NCBI RefSeq assembly: GCF_015706575.1
Contig: NW_024037052.1
Span: 12,388,711 to 12,452,710, forward strand
Direction of reading: 5' to 3'
Source: Patiria miniata
Taxonomy: Eukaryota; Echinodermata; Asteroidea; Valvatida; Asterinidae
Length of the DNA: 64,000 bases
The translations under genes were made by a program, and so were the position numbers. Below, one piece after another: positions 50,701-58,527 of the stretch (its first letter is position 1; every line of letters starts with the position of its first letter). Under the pieces are notes generated by a model that saw nothing but the letters and a program-made list of their open reading frames with translations, was not told where the DNA came from and did not search any database.

Positions 50701-53700
50701 GGGAGTAACAATGATGTGATCAGTGTTACCAGTTTGCATCTGGCATCGAGGATCAACCACTCAAAGCTCGTCAACTTCTTTAATCTGATTTTCCCGTGTT
50801 TCTCTCTTCTTTTTCTTCTTTTTTCCTGCGTGCAAAACCTACTTTTATATAGCCCTGTCAAGCTATCGCTCAAACTTCGTACAATCAATTGGTAAGAAGG
50901 CAGAAGACAACCGTATTAAATAATGAAATTGTCTAAAGTTGTTAAACACACGTTCATTTTCATTGTTACAGCAACCATTGTTAACATGTCAACTTTATCG
51001 CTTTCGCAAAACATTAATTGAAACACGTAAGAACTTGTCAACCTCCAATTTCTACAGGTAAGTAGAATCAAATCAAACATCAATCATCAGTAAAGAACCA
51101 GAAAATTAGCTCAAAGGCAACTAAGAGAAAAACGATCCATCTGTATTTGTAGAGTCCACTGACAATTTTTGGTAAAAATGCCGGGAGATGATTAATGGTA
51201 CCAGATCTTTTTAAAGGATGTCATTGGAGTATTTTTACCCATTTAACTCTGGAGTATAATAAATATCCTCCTTCCCAAATTCGCAACAAATCCATCAATC
51301 GAGGTATGTATATTTAATCATCTTCATTTCTATCACAATGAAAATATAAATGTATTAGCTCACTTAATAATTTGTTCCCTATAAACATGCCTAACATATC
51401 TCTGGCTTGAGTGCTTCTTAAGGGAGGATCTTGCCCAATTTTGCCAGTTACGTAATTTTTTAATTACTTCGAAATTTGTAGATCAAAAGAAATTCATATT
51501 TCGCAATTTCCTCATTCAAACATAGCCAAATAAAGTGGTGAGAGCCCCTTTAAAGTGTGTGTCAAAAGTTCATCAATATTGTCATCAAATCAAATTTCCT
51601 CCCTTTCAAAGCCTTCAAGCATAAATCATGTACCGTTTTTTTTTTACTGATAAAAAAGACCATCACATTTTGCACTTCCTTTTCCATCCATGTAGTTGCA
51701 TTAACGCTTTGCACAACATGAACAGTTGTCATTTTTATATAAAGATGTGAATTTTGTTATGATTCAGAATAAAATAACACTGTGATGGGTTTGTGATGAT
51801 TACATCCGAATTGGTCCACTTTGGAGATAGGAGTTCGTTAGGCATGACACTGGCGAGTTGTTACTTGGAATTGACCAGTGCACCTGTCATTGACAGGAAT
51901 ACGTACGATCGGGAGTCTTGGGATAGACATGTTAGTTGGGATATATTGACACCGTGGAGCTATCCTTTTGAAAAATACCTAGGATCATTTGCTGTTCATG
52001 CATTTCGATCGTTTCCAATAACACTACTCAAAATCCAAAGCAGAATGTTCAAAAATTAACTTTGAAGTTTCAGCTCAGTGGATACCACACTTTAGAGAAA
52101 ACAGTTATTTAACCATGCAGAACCTTTTGATCGCGAAACACGAAATCGTCATTTTCACTCTTTATTTCAAAAATAGGTCAGTGACTGATCGTGGAAATTC
52201 AACAACATTTCTTGATTTCTACTAAATGACAGCGATCCCCACGGAATAATTCCACGGGCACGGGGTGTTTAGTAAAAGAACATTTTTTTTTATCCAAGTA
52301 GGCTTTTTTGGGTTTAATAATTCGATATGTTATACTTTTGGGGTATAGCAAATGATGCTATGCCTTAAGGTTGGTACATACGTGCGTCCCGCTCTTAATT
52401 GAAAAGTTGAAATTAATTAATTAATTACTAAGTCTTGTCATGGGCAGATTTTTTGTGTGCGATGCCTCATTGGAAAGCCCATAATTAATGTAATGCTAGA
52501 ACATTATCAATTCAATTTGAAAATCTATTTTTCAATGTGCCTCACACAAAAAGCACGTATACACCAACTTTAAAAGCTCCATGGTGAAAGTGGTAGAGCA
52601 AGAAGACAGTGTGACGAGGCATTCCAAAACATACCAACATTTGCCATACATACCTGGAACCTTCCAAGTCATCTTAGGGTCCTCCTAATGATGATCACAG
52701 CGTGATGAATGAAACGTTGAATGCTACTCAATCCCTAGAAAAAAAAAGGGAAAATAAGCATTTCACATGATGTAAATATCAAACCCATTACAGTGTTCGT
52801 CATTCCAAATAAATGAACAATTTGCCCAGAAAATTGCGCTGACAGCTGCCCAAAATCTGGCAGATAGATTGATGAAACTGATAAAAAAAAATCAGCACAA
52901 GAATATGTGATTATATTTAATGTTTATTTTAATTCACCTCCCGATTTTTTGAAGAAAAAAATTGTGGAGTATCTGGTGAATGTCACAGCGTGCAAGTGCT
53001 ATTGAAAAAAGAAATGTTTAAGAAAACAACCACTTGAAATCAAATACTCTGTTGTGGTCAACATTTAAAAAACAAAGGTATTTTGATAACACTGCATATT
53101 AAATATCAATACGATGTGAAAATCATGGATTTTAATTGTAATTTTTACTGAAATGTTAGAACCCGGCTATTATGAGGATGGCTCCTTTGGTATCCGCATT
53201 GAGAATGTGGTCAGGACTGTTCCTGCTGATGTCGCGGTGAGAGCTCACTCTTTCAATTGTTTTTTTCCTTCTCCATTTGATACATTAAGCCATTCAATTG
53301 TTAATGTACACAAAAAGGTATTTTTTGGACTTGATAATGTAACATTCTACTCTTTCGAATGTGTTTTGCTCTTCACTTTTGTTTCTGTACACTCGGTGCA
53401 TTCCAAGAGAAAATACTCACAGGCTTGCTGGGGTGGGGACTCGAACCCACGACCTCCTGCTTACTAGTACAGATTCATTACCCTATTCCATCAACTGTCT
53501 TTAGCAATTAAATCCTTTTCTCTAAACACTTTTTCGCTATCAGCATGTCAACATGTTCAAGTACTTAACATGTTTAGAGTAAGGATGGATAGTGTTTAGC
53601 AATTGAACACTGATGTTCAGGAATTGAACACAATGTTTAGCGTCTAAACATGTGTACAAAGTAATAGCAAGATTGTGTTTAACTGCTAAACATAGATTTT

Positions 53701-55183
53701 ATTGTGCAATGCACCCCAACGTCATCTGGCCAGTTAAAAGCTGATTTATTCACAACTTCATCCCAAACAGGTAATTGTTCATTCGCTCTAATCTTCTAGT
53801 TACTTTTGTTTTTCAGCATCAATTTGAGGGGTACCAGTACATGACATTTAAGATGATTTCCCTGGTTCCCTATGAGCCCAGTTTGATTGACTTCGGCATG
53901 TTCAACAATAAGCAGGTTAGTAAAATGTATACAGATCGAATCTCATACCAACAGTTCCAAGAATAATTGTATACAGTAGTCAAGAGGCTATACACATATA
54001 CAGGGTGCCCCCCCCCCCAAAAAAAGGGGGTAACCCCAAAACAAAGTGATAATATGATCAAACTATGAACTTAATGATCATTATTATGAATTTATCATAA
54101 AGTTCCATTGTTTTAAGAAGGATATTTAAAAACCCTCTCAGGAAAGTTTGGGGTAAAACAGTGCAAGCACAACCAGACATATCCCTTGACCCTATTTGCC
54201 CTATGTGTGGATGCGCTCTCAATCTTTTACCCCAACATGTTTTCCCTTATGTGGGTTACCTGTTTTGGGACATCCTGCAAAGGGGAACTATCCGCTCCGT
54301 TCACAAGTACCCCCTCACAGGCAAAGAAAGTACAGTTGGGTGTGACCCACCGACGCCATCTTGCCTGACTGCAAATTTGCCGCGTCGCGCGGCCACCACT
54401 AGCACTGCGCGTAGTACAACTGAATCCCCTGGTGTACGTGCCTCACACACGTACACAAGGACCGGTGCGCGTCAACCAGCGAAATGTCGTTGCTAGGTAA
54501 AAGGGCGTCCTCTTCGTTGGAGCACGGAGCCCATAGATGATGTTGTGCGGCCTTCTCATGTGAGATAATAAATTGTGCACATTATGCACCCACACTGATT
54601 TATGCAAGAAAGGACACTCCTCGTACATGCACTGATTTATGCCATCAAGTCCTGTATCACAATTAAATAACATTAAAATAACAGTAATTTGTTGCATTTT
54701 CATTGCGTATTATGCACAAAGCCCATACATTAATAGACCTTTATCATGCTGCCACCATTTCAGTCATGTTCCCTGTATCCTGTAACAGTACTGAATGATA
54801 ATTTGTGTAAAAAGGAACCAAAGTATTTTTTTTCCTTTAAGCCTCGCTTTGGTTACGTTATTTTGATGGGAAAAAAATCAAGATGGCCGCAACATGAAAA
54901 AAGTCTATACTGTTAACTTGAATACATGTTAGATAAATCCACTTTGCTCATTCAATTACTTGCCATGCAGCTGGAGTATTACAACACCTACAACAAGATG
55001 GTACGCGATAAAATCGGGGATCATTCCATGCTCTCGGAAGCGGGCAAAGCTTGGATGATGAGCAAGACCGCACCGGTGGAATACACCTTCGAATTGTCTA
55101 CAAGCAGTGGGCAGAGGACAGCTCCTAGTCTGGTCGCCATCTTGGTGACAATGATACTTAGTACGCTGTACTCGCTCTGGTAA
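29726..55183 (+). CDS. XPNPEP2: Membrane (GPI-anchored) Xaa-Pro aminopeptidase P, 22 constant exons plus one variable exon position
   Basis: M24B metallopeptidase that removes the N-terminal residue before proline; in this family it acts outside the cell. Constant exons: 29726-29768, 31063-31184, 32743-32859, 33282-33345, 34326-34430, 35913-36008, 37521-37682, 38928-39053, 39979-40060, 40904-41004, 41737-41858, 42313-42402, 43594-43659, 44154-44224, 44761-44838, 45354-45425, 45605-45665, 46411-46480, 46724-46828, 53160-53236, 53817-53915, 54971-55183. One of four exons (47802-50207) fits between 46828 and 53160. With the first, 2223 nt gives 740 aa. ATG 29726 opens a signal peptide ([14 protein letters not shown]); the C-terminus has a hydrophobic GPI-type tail. 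Predicted metal ligands: D500, D511, H574, E612, E626. Proton-shuttle histidines: H570, H583. Spacing equals human XPNPEP1 (D415/D426/H489/E523/E537). GPI tail and signal favour XPNPEP2 over cytosolic XPNPEP1. Confidence 0.93.
29905..30520. repeat. Dispersed 600-bp repeat, copy 2
   Basis: Reverse-complement relative of 24010-24580. Shared blocks include cagcgccctcagttgtc and gacatcaca. It lies in intron 1 of the aminopeptidase gene. Confidence 0.7.
31300..31830. repeat. Dispersed repeat, copy 1 (interrupted)
   Basis: The blocks gccggttttaaacaa...ggacgctgataatagcccgagccg and actgcgcatgcc...gtgaacgttcaa recur at 36300-36540 in the same order. The copy here carries extra sequence between the two blocks. 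Confidence 0.6.
32077..32360. mobile_element. hAT-like MITE, CATGGGCGTCGC ends, with 8-bp target duplication
   Basis: A 284-bp element with inverted ends catgggcgtcgc and its inverse gcgacgcccatg (one spacer difference), rich in G/C and A tracts. It is flanked by gcggtaac at 32069-32076 and 32361-32368. An 8-bp duplication is typical of hAT elements. Apparent open frames are G-tract artefacts. Confidence 0.9.
32369..32630. mobile_element. Foldback element, ACCATGTGGTAA ends
   Basis: Left arm accatgtggtaataactactg pairs with right arm cagtagtcgttaccacatggt. The arms extend about 125 bp over tatttagttct, gttgataataa and aagcaggactgttctta blocks. It abuts the hAT-like MITE, which inserted next to its left end. 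Confidence 0.85.
33837..33961. mobile_element. Short foldback, 125 bp
   Basis: tgcaaaaactgtagtgtt pairs with aacactgcagtttttgca, and ggtatctatataggac pairs with gtcctatacagatacc. It lies in the intron before the exon at 34326. A MITE remnant is likely. Confidence 0.75.
34640..35335. mobile_element. Foldback, arms about 190 bp
   Basis: The segment 34655-34850 (aaaccgaac..., ttttcacaactttgaaa, gctttccaacaacgaaaa, ccaat) recurs inverted at 35130-35325. Boundaries are approximate. The centre holds AT-rich unique sequence. Confidence 0.7.
35625..35850. repeat. Dispersed repeat, copy 2
   Basis: Relative of 20510-20795, sharing tggattctagatgctctgtg and gcgatctgaggca. It lies just before the aminopeptidase exon at 35913. 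Confidence 0.7.
36300..36540. repeat. Dispersed repeat, copy 2
   Basis: Relative of 31300-31830 (ggccggtttaaaacaag, ggacgctgataatgg, gcgcatgccgaag). It is followed immediately by a SINE. Confidence 0.6.
36545..36845 (+). mobile_element. tRNA-derived SINE, nearly full length
   Basis: A box in ggcctagcggttaag and B box in ggttcgagcccg (36630-36641), followed by a conserved non-tRNA body with ggatgggacgtaaagccg, ccgtgtgttg, cacgtaaaagaaccc and a short tail. This arrangement is typical of tRNA-headed SINEs with conserved bodies in marine invertebrates. The overlapping open frame is not a gene. Confidence 0.8.
37174..37345. repeat. Dispersed repeat, copy 2
   Basis: Shares the aacggtg...taacttgaaaagta, aaagcttat and gtgctacatgcagaacttc blocks with 18770-19090. 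It lies in the intron before exon 37521-37682. Confidence 0.65.
39608..39905. repeat. Dispersed repeat, copy 3, with hairpin
   Basis: gttctttcagcaaaacgaaaac pairs with gttttagttttgctgaaagaac at the start. The remainder matches 18860-19090 (ttgtgatccgtggacagaacc... to gcagaacttc). Confidence 0.7.
40565..40855. mobile_element. Foldback, about 290 bp
   Basis: ccggaacggcgtacttccgct pairs with agtggaagtatgccgttcccg. Inner blocks tgccaagatcacccgattc and gaatcgggagatcttgg also pair, and cctattttgt with acaaaatagg. It ends just before exon 40904-41004. Confidence 0.75.
41165..41300. repeat. GACTCG-rich simple repeat
   Basis: Degenerate gactcga/gactcg repeats like those at 22345-22625. Intronic, no coding meaning. 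Confidence 0.75.
43795..44075. mobile_element. Foldback with TGTTGAATT-type internal repeats
   Basis: Left: aacacttacatgagttcggtcagtgaccacactttgaaagtgtt. The inverse lies on the right near 44025-44075. The interior is made of many (a)gtgttgaatt/aatccaacact words. Intronic. Confidence 0.75.
45006..45085 (-). mobile_element. tRNA-derived SINE head, copy 2
   Basis: On the minus strand a B box ggttcgaatct and the block ggaggtcgtgggttcga match the SINE at 26940-27050. It is intronic in the aminopeptidase gene. Confidence 0.65.
45763..46186 (-). mobile_element. Solo LTR (424 bp) with 4-bp target duplication TTAG
   Basis: Begins TGTAACGG, ends TTTGTTACA, and is flanked by ttag at 45759-45762 and 46187-46190. 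On the minus strand a TATA-like TATATAAGG lies near 46078-46086, suggesting minus orientation. There is no internal retrotransposon sequence, so it is a recombination remnant. It lies in the intron between exons 45605-45665 and 46411-46480. Confidence 0.85.
47802..47882 (+). CDS. Aminopeptidase P alternative exon A
   Basis: An 81-bp exon, phase 1 in and phase 1 out, with acceptor ctccgcag and donor G|gtagga. It reads (G)[26 protein letters not shown], then the first base of E. The MFLSI-E ending resembles human XPNPEP2 (MFTSI-E). It joins VHE on the left and PGYYEDG on the right, giving 740 aa in all. It is the first and longest of four versions. Confidence 0.9.
48020..48270. mobile_element. 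SINE-like repeat between alternative exons A and B
   Basis: The blocks aaagcgctttacaa, ctgggtggagagagacaat, gtgtcttgcccaagggca and ggttcgaaaccacg in this order are a common marine-invertebrate SINE body ending with a B-box-like word. The open frames here are not genes. Confidence 0.7.
49146..49217 (+). CDS. Aminopeptidase P alternative exon B
   Basis: A 72-bp exon, phase 1/1, acceptor ataccttta-g and donor G|gtatgt. It reads (G)[23 protein letters not shown], then the first base of E. The [12 protein letters not shown] ending aligns with the human XPNPEP1 loop (EPLEAGMIVTD-E). It gives a 737-aa product. It is nearly identical to exon C, 202 bp downstream. Confidence 0.92.
49348..49419 (+). 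CDS. Aminopeptidase P alternative exon C
   Basis: A 72-bp exon, phase 1/1, acceptor gcgtatag and donor G|gtatgt. It differs from exon B at only two residues (V to R and K to R: PARIRV in place of PAVIKV). Several silent changes (CCA/CCG, GAC/GAT, CTA/CTT, AAT/AAC) suggest the reading frame has been under selection since duplication. Confidence 0.92.
50142..50207 (+). CDS. Aminopeptidase P alternative exon D
   Basis: A 66-bp exon, phase 1/1, acceptor ccctttgttag and donor G|gtaggt. It reads (D)[21 protein letters not shown], then the first base of E. It is the most divergent version: VHE is followed by Asp instead of Gly and the loop is two residues shorter than B/C. The P-x-I and F-x-S-D-E pattern is kept. 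It gives 735 aa. Confidence 0.85.
50208..53159. other. Large intron after the alternative exon cassette
   Basis: This 2.95-kb intron was searched for further copies of the variable exon. None with the P...MF.S(D/I)-E pattern was found. One weak phase-compatible candidate lies at 50519-50638. No repeat element was recognised. Other open frames (for example 51793-52059) show no family features. Confidence 0.6.
53420..53500 (-). mobile_element. tRNA-derived SINE head, copy 3
   Basis: Minus-strand B box gggttcgagtcccc and the block gcaggaggtcgtgggttcga match the SINEs at 26940 and 45006. It is intronic in the aminopeptidase gene. Confidence 0.65.
54288..54536. repeat. Dispersed 250-bp repeat, copy 2
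   Basis: Same-strand relative of 12255-12507, from actatccgctccgt to cggagcccatag. It lies in the last intron of the aminopeptidase gene, and its open frame is not a gene. Confidence 0.75.
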
Positions 55184-55442
55184 AGTCCTGGTATGTTGAA
55201 TCTGGAAAAAAAAGCTGGACAATTTTGACTCAAATTAGTAAATTTTGGTCCTTGTAATGATGAGACTGTTTAGATGTTAATCCGCGTCCTTTTCTCAAAC
55301 ATCGGTTTTTGCTCCAGCTTAGTCTTCAAATCAATTGTACAGACTGTTAATCTTCACACAAAATGAAAAATTACAAATGTTGCCTTTGTCTTATCAGATG
55401 TTACATTGCTGCAAACCGAAAAGGACCTTCCGAAATTTTCAA

Positions 55443-55448
55443 AATAAA
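55443..55448 (+). promoter_or_regulatory. Possible polyadenylation signal of the aminopeptidase gene
   Basis: AATAAA 260 bases after the stop codon at 55183. It is the nearest clear signal. Another lies near 56513. Confidence 0.45.
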
Positions 55449-56940
55449 AGCGAACTAAAATGAGTAAGCCAAACTTGAAAACAAAGCCCATGTTACAGAA
55501 AAGCCTTAATCTATGTACCTTCATGCATCACCTTTAGAGTGTGGTTAATTTTGATGTTGAACTAGTTTCGTGAACAATTCTCTAAGGTTTTTCTATAAGT
55601 CTAAGCTAAAAAATGTACCATTTGCTCTCTTTTGATGATTGCACTGTTTGAAAAAAACCCAGAAAAATTACGATTACATTTGGTAACAAAAGGATCGTCT
55701 TTAACAATTACTGAATGGTATTTGTTTTACCTAAAATGATTAAAAATTATTATTTGAAATTTTGAAATTCTAAAAAATTCTTTTTGCAGCGGCACTGATA
55801 TCTCTGTTTACCATTGACGTGCGTGTCGATTCATGTATATATACAGTGTATTTTCATAGGAGAAAAGGTCCAATCAAATATTTTTCAAAACAGTGAAATT
55901 TACTGAATAATTTGAACTCAAATGATACGTTTCAGAATCAAATTAGAAAGACTTTATTTTGCTTTTATCATTTATTAATGTTAGCAAGGGATTTATCGTT
56001 TCTGTAGAAACCCATATTCGAAATTTTGGTCGCTTTCTTGTATACAGTATTGAGTTATTATCATAGTGGAAGATGAACCCAAAAAAATGCAGATAAAATA
56101 CTACTTAACAGCTTAGACTGTCGTATGAAGCCTGAGGAACTGTTTCCTTTAGCGAAACTATTTTTGGGGGCAGAGACAACAAGCAACATTTATTCAAGGA
56201 TCATTGGTTTTAAAATGTGATTGTTTACCAAAAGCAAATTGTGCACTTAATGTCAAGCAATCAAAATTACTATCGTGCTCATGTCATCAGAGAGTTTGCA
56301 AAATTAAGGTGAATTTAATTATAGACATAGTTAGTGTATAAGGTTGTAATTTGCAAAATTCTATAAAAATTTAATCGATTAATATTGACAACTCATAACG
56401 TGCTTTTGTGAAAACCTGTTTTCAATTGTATTCTGTGTTGTTAGCTAATATAATGATTACACTATTACACTAGAATAGAAGATATTTTAAGGGATTTCAT
56501 TTTTTTTGAAAGAATAAATCTCATATAGCAATTTTCAGACAATCAACATTTTCTAGTGTTCGAATCATTCTTTATTCTGTCGTTTCTAGTCATATCATAG
56601 AGGAAGAAATTATTTTATTCCTTCATGTTCATCATAGAGTTTGATATTTTCTAGTTCTATGATGTTCGTATTTACAAGAAGCTTGAAGAGACACATCATT
56701 TACACGCACATGGATTTTATCTCCTTCCCTATAACATCCCCTTAAACTAAATGCTCTTATGTACTGCACAGAATGGTTGATCATATAAGCTGCAAGTGCA
56801 AATGTTTCACAGATCAGCTACACATGTAATACAGTGCACTTATTTTAATGGTCTACTTATATTACATACATAATTGCTATACATCTGTGTTGAATACTGT
56901 ATTTTCATTGGCCTAGAACGATCACGTGTTAGGTTTATAA

Positions 56941-57004
56941 AAAGTCATGGCACACCCACTGTGGGATCTTGTACGATTTCCCACAGGGAGTGTGCCATGA
57001 CTTT
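56941..57004. repeat. Short hairpin, 26-bp arms
   Basis: aaagtcatggcacac...ctgtggga pairs with tcccacag...gtgtgccatgacttt, with two or three mismatches and a 12-base loop. It is pre-miRNA sized but equally compatible with a transposon end pair. Confidence 0.6.
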
Positions 57005-58527
57005 GCACGTACGGTACGAAGGCCTACGGTGTGAAACGTATTGTTGGCACGCTATTTTCACCATGGGAGCAGCGAACTAGCAGACGATCAGCTGTTTCGA
57101 GCACGCGACATGCATGTGAGTTGACATTCGGTTGTCATGATTGTGTTTACTGCAGTTTGTTTTCGTGATTATTACATCAAAATCCAAAAAATCCAAGACA
57201 GAGGTATAACAACACAATTGTTGACCGCTGTGATGTGGGATATGACGTTTTGAACACCCTCGGGGCGAATAGCACACTCGGCTTCACCTCGGGTGCCATG
57301 CGCAAATTTCCAACAAATTTCAACCGTTTACATGATCTTAGATTATTATTTTTGCATCCTTTTACAAATGGAACAAAAATTGAATGTGATGAAAAATATT
57401 TACAATAGAATCGTTCACAATCTGGGCTAAATAACATAGTGCTAAATTGATCTGTAAAATACACTGTATGCATAAGATTTGTAGGGTTTTATTTTAGTGA
57501 CACTTTGAAAATCTATTCATATCTCTCTTGAAAACACTTTCATATTTCACTTTAATAATCTGTGCTTGTGTACGACTGTACGAATTCAAGGGAAATGAAT
57601 AAATGGCACTTGGATATTTATCCTTGATATGGTATGAATTTGTATTCATAAATACCTCAGACTGTTCCTATTGGTCGAGCGCACGTCACGTGGGTGGTTT
57701 TAAACCGCTGTTTAAACACCGCTGAGAAGTGTTTCAAACTGGCTAGCAATAAAGGTGGCCCTGAATCGGGACAATGAATTTCTGCTTTCGAAAATTTATC
57801 CTTGAAACTTTGCAGGTTTGAAGTTCGAAAAAATATATACAAATTTTGAAAAAGCAAATAATTTTACATCATATTTACTTAACTTCGTCTTAGAGGAATA
57901 AAACATTATTAACAAAGAGACTTAGAATGAAATCGGGGGAAAATGAAATCGGGGCCCTTCGCCCGTAATCCCGTCGCAATTTGTCGATGCAATTTGTTTT
58001 CCCGACAAGCTAGGTAGTCACAGGCTGCGCACGACTAATGCATATAATATGGTGTAAATGATCCCACATCAACTAACGCCACAAGCGACGGTCAGTTGGT
58101 GAGATAAGTAACCAGTTGAATACCATAATGACAGGCTGGCACTGCGATAGGTAACCAGTCTAATACAAGAGTGACAGTCTGACAGCAAGAGACTTTAGCA
58201 ATCTAATTCACAAGGGTCTTTGTCAATGAGTGAGATGATGACGTCACTCTTTGTTTACGTGTGCGCTTTCCTCTGAGAGCCAGGTGGGATAGCAAGCGCA
58301 CATGTAAGCAAAGCGTGACGTCATTATGACGGGTCTATTCATTGGTGACAGTCAGTAAGACAGACACCCAGTTTCATTCACAAGTGATAGTGAGAGACTT
58401 AACCAAGTCTAAAAGTGGTAATCAATCCGTGAGTAGTCAATCAGTGAGTCAGTCATGTGCAAAGAGGAAGGCCCGACTGGGACCAGGCCCCTCGCCTCTC
58501 CCCCCCCCCAAGGAAACCATGGCATAT

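Larger units (their letters stand above)
55184..58527. other. 3' UTR and convergent intergenic region
   Basis: An AT-rich interval between the aminopeptidase stop and the converging MYND/DUF4470 gene. No exon chain was found. It contains a 64-base hairpin at 56941-57004 and a short foldback near 58225-58330 (gatgacgtcactctttg paired with caaagcgtgacgtcat). Confidence 0.6.

Noticed and set aside
51204..51302. Another phase-compatible exon candidate ending atcgag|gtatgt
   Set aside because: The acceptor lacks a pyrimidine tract and the peptide has no resemblance to the loop family.
51793..52059. 88-codon open frame in the aminopeptidase intron
   Set aside because: No splice sites in phase with the gene, no recognisable protein features.
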